Made by a program: the position numbers and the translations under genes
Assembly (NCBI RefSeq): GCF_002443255.2
Contig: NW_019211454.1
Span: forward strand, 53,448,118 to 53,512,117
Source: Varroa destructor
Taxonomy: Eukaryota; Arthropoda; Arachnida; Mesostigmata; Varroidae
Direction of reading: 5' to 3'
Length of the DNA: 64,000 bases
Shown here: positions 13,849 through 26,333 of the stretch, piece by piece
How the letters are laid out: each line of letters starts with the position of its first letter
Position numbering within the stretch: the stretch's first letter is position 1
Notes under the pieces: generated by a model
Told to the model about the DNA's origin: nothing
Databases searched by the model: none
What the model saw: only the letters and a program-made list of their open reading frames with translations

Positions 13849-16800
13849 GACTGAATTGCTACTTTAAGTGAATTAGGAATGCTTGAAATTGGGCAAAGTC
13901 TTTGAGCACTAAGTTCTAATCTTGGTGATACATCAATGTTGGCTGAGGGCAATGGCAGGTGAAGGTGTCATAAAAATGATAATTTTTAAAACTGCGTGGA
14001 ATCGATTGAACTATACGTGGCCATATAACCCAATAATTTTTCAAACGTTGCTTCTGCCAAATCTTTGAAAACGTTCTCCTGAACGTGACGCTATTTGTTT
14101 GTTTCTACAAGTCTGCCAATTGGTCTTCGTTTGTATCATGTGTGCGATTGAAGTCAAAAACATTTTTTTGCTCTTTTAAATCAATGATACTACAAAACCT
14201 TCCCGCCCAGAGTATTTGGGTTTAGCTTAAGCTTCTTAAGTGGGACAGAACCAGCGAACTATGCTGTAACAGGAGAACAGCGGTACTGCTCTAAATAGCA
14301 ATTCGTTATCGTTAGTATAGTAATAGTACGAATGCTAATGACAGCGATAACCGATCATATCGTCATTACGTTATACGAAGGCAAATGTGCAGAGAAGGGC
14401 TGCCGGTTCGCATCTGCTCGGCGGGTACTTTCGAATGATTTGACGTCAGATCCGAACTGAGGCTGACGCTTAACATGATTACACGGCAAACGAATGTCGA
14501 ATTGCACCGGGGCACCAACTGGTAATAGCAGTAATAACCGCGTTGCGACAACAGCAAGGAAATTAAAAGAAGCAGCATCAAGAACATACACCCACGCATA
14601 AAATCCGACAAGGCACCCCAAACGAGTATTCTCCTTGTCGTCTGTTATCAGTTAGTTAAATACCTCCTTGTTCCTTCATTCCAAATACTATTAAACGAAC
14701 ATCCGACTCTGCTGCCCCTTGCCTTCGCGGACCGACTTCGCCGAGCTTCAGGTCGGCTTTTTATCCCTTACTTTACTTCAGCCTTACATCGAGCGACATG
14801 CACCCTTTCTTTCCATGAGACAGTGCCATAGTCGTAGATTCGTTACCGTCAACGCTACTTCTTAACCATTGACGCTGCACTGTCTTGGTCTGTCCTGAGC
14901 CAGTTTGAACGTGACAGACGAGTCACCATCGTTCGCCGTTAACCACCGTTGTCGCGGCCGCCTGCACAGCTACCGCTACTAACGATGCCGGTGAAGCCAG
15001 TCAGGCGGCAAATGGTCGCCAAACCGATTGTCGCGATCGTCGGATTTACCGCGTTGGCAACAGTGGTCCTTAATTCGACGGCAGCAGCCATGGCACCAAC
15101 GATATCAGCGAAGGAGACATCAGAGTAATTACCAAGGCTATAGAGACGAGTTTGTTGTTGTCGATGCCGGTATCGTCGTAGTCGTCGTCGAGGTTGTTGT
15201 TGACGGCGCCGGCGGTGTTTCGGTTGCCATGAACGTTCGCGCTGTCTCTGTGTCCTTTTTCTTCTTGTTCGAAGGATGGCACGCTTAGCGATTGGCAGCC
15301 CCTGATGATGGTACGAAGGCTTGCCCCTGCAACCGCAACACCACCGTCGACGATCGAAGCGTCGAGCTGTTTCACTCGCTTCAATCAAACAGGCCACAGT
15401 AGCAGTAGCAGCAAGCGACTATCATCTCTACGTTTATCGTCCGCTTCTTCGCCTTCCCTCTATCTTTCATCCAGTCCTTTTCGTTGTTTTTTCTCCTTGC
15501 CTGCCTCGTCCACCTTCTCCTCCTAATCGTTCCTTTCGAAGAATTCGAAAGAAACGCCAGAACAACTCGATAGGAAGGGGCGGGGTCCGACTGATAAGGC
15601 CGGGAAGGGATTATTTTTCCCTGTCGACATTAACAATAGTAGCATGTGCCAGGCGGTGAGCAGAACGCGCGAGCAGCTTAGGAAATACACAGACTAAGGG
15701 TCGCCTAAAGGTGGAAACAACGCACACGAGCCGTTTCGCTTGCGAAACTGAACCAGCGGCAATGACGGCAGTCTGTGTGCTCCGTAAATAGGCACAGGAC
15801 AAGAACGGATAGGGGCGAATTAGTTGGGCTAACGCCGGCAATTCTCTTATTTAGATTTGAATTTAAACAACGACGACGACAATCCTTCCGGCTTTGCCTT
15901 TGTCGTTGTTATTGAAAGTGTTACCATCGTTTTTTCTGATGTTCTCCCTATTATATGTTTTTCTGCGATTTGTCTTATTAGCGCCGGCCATAATTTTGCG
16001 AGGTTCTGCTACTTTTTTTTTCATTTCTACTTCTTATCCCGGCGTGGCTGCCCCTTTTTCTGGTGTCGGCTGGTAACCATCGTCTACGTCGGACAGCTTC
16101 CGTTCCGTTGGTTGTTGTCGTCATCGTCTGTTGTTTTGTTCGTTTTGTTCGTTATTGTGGGCCACCATAGGATCTCGGCCGTTTTTCCCGTCAGGACGAA
16201 GATGATCGTACTCGTTTGTTCGTTCACAGTTCTTTTACTTTTTTCTCGTCGCACCCTTGATCCTCATCTGTCGGTGTCCTATTCAACGACGGCCGATCTC
16301 TATCGTTTGACACTGGTCGTCTTCTTATTCTGCTCCGTCCGTGGACTTAAATAGTTGCATGACTCGCCTCTCGAAAAGCCAAGACGTCTGGCAGTTGGTT
16401 CGAATCACAATTTTTATTAGATAGTATGCATAGAAAGAATATATACATTTTCAATTAAAGGAGAATCCTAAGGAGCATTAGATCGTAATTTTAAAGGGAT
16501 ACATGATCAGTGGTCCATGTGCTGCGTTCATGCAGTATCATTTATATATGAATCAATGTGGGAACAAATGAGAAAGAGACGTAAATCGCCTGATTTTAAT
16601 TCTAGTTAGCACAAGATTATCACGTCTAAAGTTGTGTATTTATTTTTCATAGTATTGAAAACTGCTGTAATTCACCAAATTGAGTCCGTTTGTTTCTTTA
16701 TGCAGGTATCGAAAATGCCAACTTTTAGAAACTAAATAACTTTAATAACAATGGTAATATCTGCCTCGCTACATGCGTATCGTGACCCTTTTTAGTGAAC

Positions 16801-16914
16801 TTAAATCCGCTGTAAAAGCTAGTGGCTAAAAGTGCATATTGTAACGTCGACGCGGCTCCGCAACTTGAAAGTGTCAATAGGTTCGCAAGACACAGCTTTA
16901 TGTTCAAAATTGCG

Positions 16915-16916
16915 CA

Positions 16917-16949
<33 letters not shown>
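16915..16949. repeat. AT dinucleotide microsatellite
   Basis: Two TA runs separated by a single interruption. Confidence 0.9.
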
Positions 16950-19900
16950 CTAAAATTATTTTGCTGCTTTGGTTTTAGGAGGTTGTCGTAGATTGGATTG
17001 TTTAAGCGCCACTGAAAACCGTACCTGATCCATTATTGAAAATTGTTATTTTGTACCACCAGTAGTCGCATTGTACCAACGTTACTATTGCCTCTTTTAA
17101 TATTAGTTTGCTTTAGATTTCAAGTTGTTCTAGTCATTTGTTGGGCCTGAAAAAAAATTCCTTATATAAAACAAAAAAGCAATTACGTTGAATATCGCTG
17201 CATAATTGCCATAGCTTTAGGGGCAAGATTTTTAGCCGCGGTAGTTATCTTGTGCGGCCTTAATTCTCGAAAAAATTAGTTATCGTAATCGACAGCAGTC
17301 GATAACCTTGCGTTACAGAAAACGTCGGAAACATGAGTTCATCAGGCACTATTGTATTTAATAGACAATTTCCTTAGGGTTGACAAGTACAATGTAGAGT
17401 AACATTCCTCGTTGTTCCCTATTTTAGTCTTCTACCGCTCGCCACATTTCATAACTGTCGTAAACAAGTCCACGGTTAAAGGCCTGAAATTACTAAGTGT
17501 CAATACTCATCTGGACGTCGTGTTCATCGGTGGTAATGTTTAAGCTACGCTACTTAGTTCCAGTCTGTGATATGTCGGTGCTTATGAAAACAATCTTTTT
17601 CGTGTTTTACGTCTAGTTCGATTAGTGTTTTGGGTTTAGACGGCTGGGTATCAGCGCAAAACGGAGTACGTACATATTCGGGTCATACCGGGGGTAACTA
17701 CCGGGTGTCTTCAGGCTGAGTCGGCAAGTATATTACGCATTGCATTATCATGGCGACACCTTTCGGCAAGATGAAATTGGTCGGTGCACGCTTTAACAAC
17801 CGTTTAATCTGGCCGGATCTACTCGAACAAGTGTCTAGAAGGCTGGTCATGTAGAGCTTCGTGTTATTTCAAGCGGGGATAAACAGCAGTCGCCGAGCTC
17901 TTGTGATCGAAATATGCAAAGCTCTGTCTTTGTCAGTTGTTAGGTAAGGCGTTCACCGCCAGAAGTTATGCTATAAATAAGTAAAAATTAAGGTAAAAAT
18001 AAAATTAGCTGTTAATTAGGATGACTTCAGGAATCATCGAACATGGACTTAGAGCCTGCGCCGTCAATGTAGGATTGTACACGCGTACCCTATGCACGAA
18101 CTGCCTCCCCTTTGAAGATTAGTGCTTACAGATAGGTAACATTCCTCGTTTTTTGTTAGGGACGCGGCCGTGGTTTAAAATAACCTTCAAGCACACCAGC
18201 AGAAGCATGGCTTTACATAGGATATCTACCGTTTCCTTGCTTTTAACTCCGATTTGCGACGGTATTTGAATGTGCGTTTCAGTCTCGGTAGAATGCCAGA
18301 CTAAACATAACTATAAATATGTTATAGATAAAATAAATTTGACGATAATTTGTTTCAATATATGATGCTGAGTTGGCTAAACGATCTCTTGATGGCAAAA
18401 CAATGGTCCACCGAGTACAAAGGCCCCTGTCCCGAAGGCCTTGTAATTTATCATCTTATAATGTGATATAGCACATTTTTTTATTATACAAAAAAGAAAA
18501 TATATATAATCCAAACAGATGACACATTTAGATTGAAGCGCAGATGGTTTTGCTATTTGGAATGATTCAAATTTTCAAGCATGTCCAGTCTTCAGTTAAA
18601 ACTTCATAGGCGACAAGCTATTTGGTTTGTGATTTGATTGAGGTCCAAGAATACAGTAAAATTATAATCGAACATCTGTCTGTACTTATATATCATTACC
18701 TAAACTTACACAGAGGGCATACTTCCGACGCACAAAAACTCTAAAAATCAACATTGCATCAGCAATCAAAAGGGCAACCAACTTTAGGCGATATAAGGCT
18801 GTGACAGGGGTTAGGAGGGACATTTTTCAAAGCCTGACTGAACTCGGCACACTCACCTAATGTATATTCGGTCGACATCCTATCAACCGTTACCCTGAAG
18901 CTAACAGAAGACATATATCCGTTTTTGTTTCCGAAACGACTTTTTTTGCACCCGCTGTTCGCAACCCGTTTCTCGCTATTCCAACGATGAAATAGGGGGA
19001 GTGGTGGACAATGAACATAGAAGGATGGCTAACTGGCTGGCTAGCTAGCTAGTAGCGAGGGCAGATGAAGGACGGCGGCGGCCCTGTATGTGCGCTCCAC
19101 TTCCTTTCGCCCGCCTTTTGCCCTGGCCTCTTCCTCCGATTCCCCAAACAACGCCAACAGCCTGGGAGAAAAACCAGGAGGCCGGCTACAGCAGCAGCAC
19201 TTTGTTTCCGAGGGACAGTCGACCAGCCGTAGCCCCAGTCTAAGGACCCACATTGTTATTTGCTCTTTTTTTCGACGCTGTCGTTGACGGTTTCGTTGCT
19301 ATCGGCGGCGCTGTTTGTTATACGTGCTTTCAGTGGGGCTTAGTTCCGGGTTTTAGGATGACGAGCCCTCGAAAGCACCAAAAACACAGGTATACATACA
19401 GGTTAGTGCCATCACAGCCATAGGAAGCTTCGTCGTGCGCGCAGTACGCAAACACGTTGGACGCTTGTTGGCGTGCCAATGAAGGCAGTGCTGATGGTAG
19501 CAGCGGTGACAGTGGTATGGCCCGTATAGAGAGTTAGAGAGAGAAGAAAAAGTAACGCGTGCACCGCAGGAAAAGCCTATGCTTAAAATAGTAGGAACCT
19601 AATAAGAATCTATCGCGGTAGGAATAAAAAAACTCTTCAACAACTGAGTCCCGAATTTCCGTTTCGTAAGTGTTTTGTACCGAGCTGTACATGTTTATGC
19701 AAAGTAATCCTGTTCTTCTTTATGTTTTACTTAATACAATCAGTGTATTAAGTATCGAAAGCACGATTACGATAATACAATACTATCTCGTTGCCATTCA
19801 CAGCTCACCGCTCACATCTGCCTCCACCGTTCTCGCATAAAGCATCAATGCCAGGAATAAGGTTCATACAAACTTATCCTTGAGCAGAAGACAAAAAAAC

Positions 19901-22900
19901 TAAATAGAATTGGTGCTTCAAAAAATAAAAACTTATTTTGAAAGACACTTCTATGGTCATAACTAAGTAGCTTACTATTTAATATGTAGTTTGACTATAA
20001 CACTCTTTTTTAAGTAGCCATTTTACCGTTCTTCATAATAAAGTCTGTCTAATTCGTAACCGGTTCTGGATTGATAGATTCGCTATGGTATTGTAAACAC
20101 TTCTGCAAAACTGCTCATCGATACGATGATTTTTGTCGTAATTTTCGACCATAATTCGGACGGAAATCTTGACTGGAACGACGTTTGTTACCGGAGCCAT
20201 CGTTGGTATTGTTCCCAAAAACGTGTACGTCTTTAGTAGCTAGCGGGAGCTCGGAACATCTACCGAACAGAAGCCCAAATAGAGTGGTACAGGAGAAACA
20301 CCCAATGAACACCAAAGAGATTTACCGCGCTCATCTTTTTCCCAAAAAGGAAGTGAAAGAAGAGTCCTTGCAGGACGCGAGAGGCAAAAACGAAAATGAG
20401 AAAGAAGGAGGAAAAAAGAAAAAGGATAATAGGATAATAAGAAAAATACAGTAACTGAGAGATAAAATAGCGGAGATAGTGCAGAAGGCGCGGTGACTAA
20501 GAGGTACAAGAGGGTGAAAGTGTAAAGGAGCAAGGGTAACCTTCAATGGGGCATAAGGTATAAAAGGGACGGGGGACCTTAACGGCGGTAGAAAAACCAG
20601 CAGCTGAGGAATGGATAGCGTCCATAAGGGGTCAAGCTGGACATGGTGTAACCACTGACGATATACGCCATATCGGTGGCGCCGCCTAACTTGGGTTAAC
20701 CGCACACACTTAAGCAACGTGCTACTACTTGCCTCAACTCTGACCTTAGTCGTAGTGAAAATAGCAGTATTCCTTTGTATTATTGCTATTTCTTTCTCGC
20801 CCGCATCGTCGTATCCCGTCAGCCTACTAGCAAACTGGCAGAGCGATCTAGCTAGAAGCTGTGCCTTTTTTTCGTAAAAAAAAACCGTCGAAGAGGACTG
20901 TTTTTGTCTGCTGTATATAGGCTCTCTTGCCCCTGGTTTTGGTCCTGCACGCCGAACTCCAGTATTTGCCGTTGAATTGCTGCTGCCCTGAGGCGCTATC
21001 TAGGCAAACGATTATGGCAGCGGGAGTACTCACGACGCAACTAGTTCTGGTTCAGGTTTCTTTCCTAAGGCCTTCCTTGTTTACTTGCGCTCAACCAACT
21101 CTTGCAGCTATAACTTTTAAGAACGCGACGCGTACCCTGCAGAACGGCCGCTCGTCTGCTACTACTGATTATCACTCTCTGCCGATATATGCCTCTGGTC
21201 TGGAATTGACGGCCACAAAAAAGCAGCGAGGATTTTGCATGGTGCTTTCTCACTGAGCTCAACTCCTTCCCGGTTGAGGCCGAGGCGACGCCTCGATCTT
21301 CTAGCCGGCTCAGGCCCTGCAAGGTTTGCCAGTTGTCCAAAAAATGACTACCTCAGCGCTCTTACGACTAGACTCATCGAGAAAGACTACTTTGTGGCAT
21401 TCACCCGCCTCTACACCGTCCCACGGCCTTTGAAGCCTTACGCAACATGACCTTTCCCACGTTGGACGAACTGGCGAACGGATATTCCTCAACCATACAG
21501 CCGCCCTTACGCCTCTGCCACCGCACTGTCGTCTTGCGTAACTCGTCTGGTGACTTCGTCAAGGAGAAGAGAAATGTTGCGCTGTTCTTTTGATAGAAGA
21601 AAAGTGGTGTAGAATATTAAAGGCGCTCGTCGCGAGTATCTCATTCCTTTCTAGTTGATGCTAGTTTGCTTCTCAAAACCAGGCGATATCTTCAGCGTTG
21701 TACAGAGAATTTTATGGTAGTTGCGTCTTTCGTTGTTAGGGAGTGCAATGTTTACTCAGCTATCCCTTCATACAAATACCCGTGTACCATCGCAGTGCAA
21801 TAATATGCATTGTTCATCTTAAACGCCCTTTGAAAACTGCAGAACTCATTTTCTACAGGTTTGGTATGCACATTTTTTCTAAAAAATAATTTTTATCTCC
21901 AATATGTACATTGCTAAAAATTCAAATAAGTGACATCAAACTATAGATATGTATGAATTAGCCAGCCAGCAGTGGTAACAATATAACACGCTCTCTGTAC
22001 TATCGTAGAGATTTTTCGAAGCTTTCGTTAGAGGGCGCGTCAACACAAAGGGTTTGATGTTTGTCGTCGAGAGTTTGTGGAAGTAAGGCAGAAGACAAGA
22101 ATACGTTGCTGCTAGTTATAGGTACATGATTCGAACTGGGAAGTCTCCTAGCGACTACGAACTCAGCGAGTGAGTAATACTGTTGTACCGTCTAATCTAA
22201 GTGTGTCGGCGAAAGCGTCCCGTTGTCTCTTTGTGGGCTCTATAGTTTCACCTTACGCCTGAGGGGACGAAAATTGATTGTTTGAAAAATGCCAGCTCAT
22301 TCGTCTAGCCGGGGCGGTGATGATCGGCAGCAGGAGCATTGACCTTCACGGCGGGCGTCGCAATTCTCGCGAGACAGTCCACTTATTAGACTAGAGAATT
22401 TTCTTTCTTGTAGTGTTTTGGTTCCGCCTTAGTGCCAGCTTGCACCACGAGTAACGATCTGTTCTCCAGCATCGGCTTTCGAGCATTGTCCCCAAACTTG
22501 TATTGTCTGTCCTGCGACCTGCTTCTCACAACTGTTTCGCCGACCAAAACATACGCCCCGTTAGTTAAAAACCAGTGCTAGCGCGTGGTCTCTTGGAACT
22601 AAGCTAGCGGACACTGCACGTACCACGCAGTGGAACCGTAAATGCAAACCACGAATCGCAGGAATCAGCGTACCGTTATTAGTTCCTTCTACCTGACGCT
22701 AGTAATGATAATATTACTGGTATACGCACGAGCCGCATGATCGTTTCAGCGGAACGGCAACTAGAAGAAATTCCGAGTAAATTAACACGTGTAAAAACGT
22801 TAGAGTCGTAGCTGCTGAATGTCAAGCATATAATTTTTATTCCGTAATTACCAACGCTGCCGTGGTACATGCATACGCGGAACTGAAAGTAAGGAAGAAT

Positions 22901-23136
22901 AGGTTATGCGCAATGTGGAACACTATCTCTGAAAAGCTCAAAGCAAGCATTACCACTGGAGAGCATTTACATACGGGAACGAGTGTTTCATACTAAAATG
23001 GAAGACAAGTATTAAAAACACCTCAAGTACAGATCGTATGTACATATATAATTAATATATTATCACATATTAATCATCACGGATGCTATTTAATAAAGCA
23101 AGTAAAACGATACGTGCTCGTTCTTCTATTCTTCCT

Positions 23137-23150
23137 ATCTATCTATCTAT
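23137..23150. repeat. CTAT tetranucleotide repeat
   Basis: About three and a half CTAT units. Confidence 0.75.
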
Positions 23151-23364
23151 ATTAAAATACAAATGAATGGGGTTCCGTATCACGGAACGGGACTACTAAG
23201 AAGTTTCAGTGTTCGGATATCATTATAATAAGTGTCCTGAACCATCCCAGAAGAGCATATACATAGAGCATTTGAAACCACTTTACCGACAATTAAAATT
23301 CAGTTAACAGCCGTATCGTAAATACAAACGTACTATACAGCAGTAAGAATATTCGACGGTTGCT

Positions 23365-23818
23365 ATGGAGGCAAATCCCAGGACACGTCAGAGGCGAGTA
23401 TCTAGACAGCCTGCTTTGAAGCAAACTTTTAGACAAGGTGGAAATCGTATAGTGAGTGAGTTGGGCACATCCAGCGACCTAACATCACTCAACAAATTTG
23501 ATTTAGAAAAATTATTGTCTAATTGGAGAATGTTCTATGTCACAGAAGATCAAGCTTCGACTATCGAACCCCAGAAATAATAAGTGAAGAAGAAATTGAC
23601 TATCACACCTGACAATGGATCGTAGAGCATCTATCGTTTGTCATGATTTTAGAGTGCTGCGTTTGAAAAGCTCAGCTGTTCTCTGACGATAATCACGTTA
23701 CATTTAATTTAACGAGAAAAATGACACGGTTTTCCGATTTACTTCTACGATTTATGCCGTTACAGAAGTTGAAGCTAAACACGGGTATAAGTTGAGCTCT
23801 TCAAATATAGCTCATTAG
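23365..23818 (+). pseudogene. Possible decayed coding relic of unknown family
   Basis: From an ATG, 71 codons are open (to 23580). They start basic (MEANPRTRQRR) and contain SLNKFDLEKLLSNWRMFYV. Protein-like sequence then continues in a second frame (FDYRTPEIISEEEIDYH near 23556-23606, and SDDNHVTFNLTRK near 23685-23723). It moves to a third frame (DTVFRFTSTIYAVTEVEAKHGYKLSSS, about 23723-23803) and stops at TAG 23816-23818. Premature stops separate the pieces. The pattern fits a frameshifted, inactive gene, possibly a retrocopy since no splice sites are needed, but I do not recognise the family. Confidence 0.25.
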
Positions 23819-26318
23819 AGGGGACGGTTAGGAGGTTCCAAATAGTCAGACATCAACTGATAATAACGTGGCAAGTGTGACTCTATATAGTCACTGGAAC
23901 TACTGACACACACTGCATGGTTTTTACGCACCGAAAACTATTCCGACAGAAATGATGACAGAATGAAGATGAAGCACGATTTGAATCGATCGCTAGTGAT
24001 GATTTCTTACCTTACACACTCGCCACGGGAATTGATTTCTCTCAAATAATCAAACCGTTCGTATAGCGCTAAATAATAGAAAACTATAATACGTAAACAG
24101 AAGGACGGGGCGTTTGCATTAGATGCTTAATGATTCTTTCTCGTTACACGTAATCAAAGTACTGAACTGCAAAACACAGCATCGTATGTTCAATGCGTCC
24201 TTTAGCTACAACGAAATCTTTGTGCGCCCATTGTGGGTACTACATCAGCTTTAACGTTATTGGACAATAAGAGTTGTCGTATCGCTGTTCGTCTCCAGAA
24301 TATCATCTGAAACGGCCTGCTCTATGTGTGATGAGCAGGACCAGCTATACCCCGTCAGGTTCCCCTTGCCTAGATAATACGCACAATATGCATGCAGTTT
24401 CTTCAGAAAAAAAGCGACAAGAAATGACCGATAGCAAGAATCATAGGTCGAGGGCGTCCGCTCCATCGATTAGATCTAAGGTTTGCAAAACGCAATTTCG
24501 CAATCCTGGATAGAAAAATACATTCAACTAATTGCGAATAAACGCGACGTCCAAATGATTTAATACTGCCGTCTTCAGTACCGTACGTTTTACTATGCCT
24601 GCCGAACGAAGGCTAAACGAGGAAGTCTAGGTTTCTAGCAGCCATAAAAGTTTATAGTGGCCACAGTTAGACAGACTTCGGTTATGAATGACTATTTTCA
24701 TTATAGTACTTAAAGCATGTTTCGCTAAATTGAACTCAGTCGTCTTTATCTTATTTGGATCAGTGCTATTCTACTTAACAGCAGTTACCATCATTTTAAA
24801 TAAAGAAGTGATCTATAATAAATAAAGCATTGTCTGCAGATAATATGACAAAAGATTAAAACAGTTGCTTTTTTTGTTACTGCCGCCGGCATTTGAGGCT
24901 GTTCTTTCGACGATCTAGTTAATACCAATGCAGCATGGTGAACGACAATATGGCATTTTTTTCAAAAATTAGTTTTGACTCTAAATCTGATAATACCTGT
25001 GTGACTCATACTTGCCCCTCGCTTAAGACATACAATTTGACTTTGCATTGAGTTCAAAGCGAGATGGACATAGAATCGGGTGTGGGCCAAGGACTGTAGG
25101 GTACAGGGGAACAAAACGAATTGGTAAGGCGGGAAATAATTTGTTTAGTAAATAGTACGTTCACGCTTTTCTTCTACGTTTGCTTGTTTCTAAACGCCTT
25201 TGTGGTGTACGTGTCTCTCACGTCTATTCTATTTTTACCTCTCTGGGCAAAGGAATCGCTTTTGGCCCATCACATAAACTTGAAGGGTTTATAACCTAAG
25301 TCCAAAAACCACTGAAGTTGTTCTTCGACACGTCTGAACCCAAGTAAACCATCGATTCCGCTGTCTTATCGGAATAATATCACGACAAATTCTTCTAATT
25401 CATTTTGTCATGGTAAACGAATGATAGGATGCGAGCAAAATACTACCATAAACAAACAATAAGTATTCGGACTCTATCGAATAAATGAAGAGCATACACT
25501 TTTTATATAATGGTCCACTATGAATGCAGATTTTGATTGGCTTTGGTAAGTAGGCATGGCCACAAAAAGGCTTCTCTGAAAATATCGCGTCTGGAAAAAT
25601 GCAATCATATGTTTATATAATAATACAATATAATATATATAATAATATAATAATACAAAACGTTGTGTTTTTTATTCTGAAGACTTGAATTGTCAGAAAG
25701 CGCTAACGAGTTAGCAAGGTATATATCCATATATAGATTCAGCATAGAGCTTGCAATTTGTATCGCGAACGCGTTTTGTGCTTGATAAGCTGAAAAGGCC
25801 GAATTTTCCTCTCCACATTTTGGAATAGACCTAGCCTGTGAGAGTCGCCTTATTGCGTCTTTCAACAGTGAAGATGTTTGTCAGTAAATACGTCCACCCA
25901 GCAGATTCGCTTATAAAATATAATACACCCCATAGACTGCTCTTCGCTTATAAGATGGATTGCTGTCATGATATCCTGGCGAGTAGGCTTCGTCTAGCAA
26001 GCAAACTTTTTTACTAACAAACTTATGTCTGAAAAAAACTTACTTTCAAGGTTAAATCTGCAAACAACTACTCTGAATTAATAATGATAGTTTATAGTGG
26101 ACGTGTCTGACAAGCGGCAGGTCGAGAATATGTTTTATTTAGTCATTGTAGTCATATGTGGTACAAGCCCTTACCATGGACTGCGTAATGTACAATGACA
26201 AGTGATGACAGTAGCCATTTGGAAGAATCTATAACATGCATCAAAACAGCACCTGCCCATAACCTTAAAAACTTGAAGCCCCTCCCTCTCTCTCCTTCTT
26301 TTTCTCTCTCTGTCCGTA

Positions 26319-26333
26319 TATATATATATATAG
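26319..26333. repeat. TA microsatellite after a CT-rich run
   Basis: A pure TA run preceded by a pyrimidine (CT) tract at about 26281-26315. Confidence 0.8.

Larger units (their letters stand above)
13849..23364. other. Intergenic, no supported gene
   Basis: It contains GC-rich, CG-containing patches at about 14900-16370 and 19000-21600 with overlapping open frames on both strands, typical of open GC-rich non-coding DNA. These could hold untranslated first exons or promoters, but I cannot fix any. AT-rich stretches in between have no coding signal. Confidence 0.5.

Noticed and set aside
14939..15397. Arg-rich minus-strand frame overlapping plus-strand frames
   Set aside because: CG-rich trinucleotide-like sequence keeps several frames open on both strands; there is no domain or codon signal.
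15857..16354. 165-codon hydrophobic open frame resembling a multi-pass membrane protein
   Set aside because: It starts at TTG in a T-rich stretch; the hydrophobicity follows from base composition, and no family motif is seen.
16330..16412. tRNA-like stretch with GGTTCGAATC (B-box-like)
   Set aside because: The T-arm does not pair, there is no proper acceptor stem, and the A-box is poor.
22100..22195. Minus-strand tRNA/SINE-like stretch with ATTCGAAC
   Set aside because: The T-stem and acceptor stem fail to pair, and no tail or target duplication was found. At most it is an old SINE fragment.
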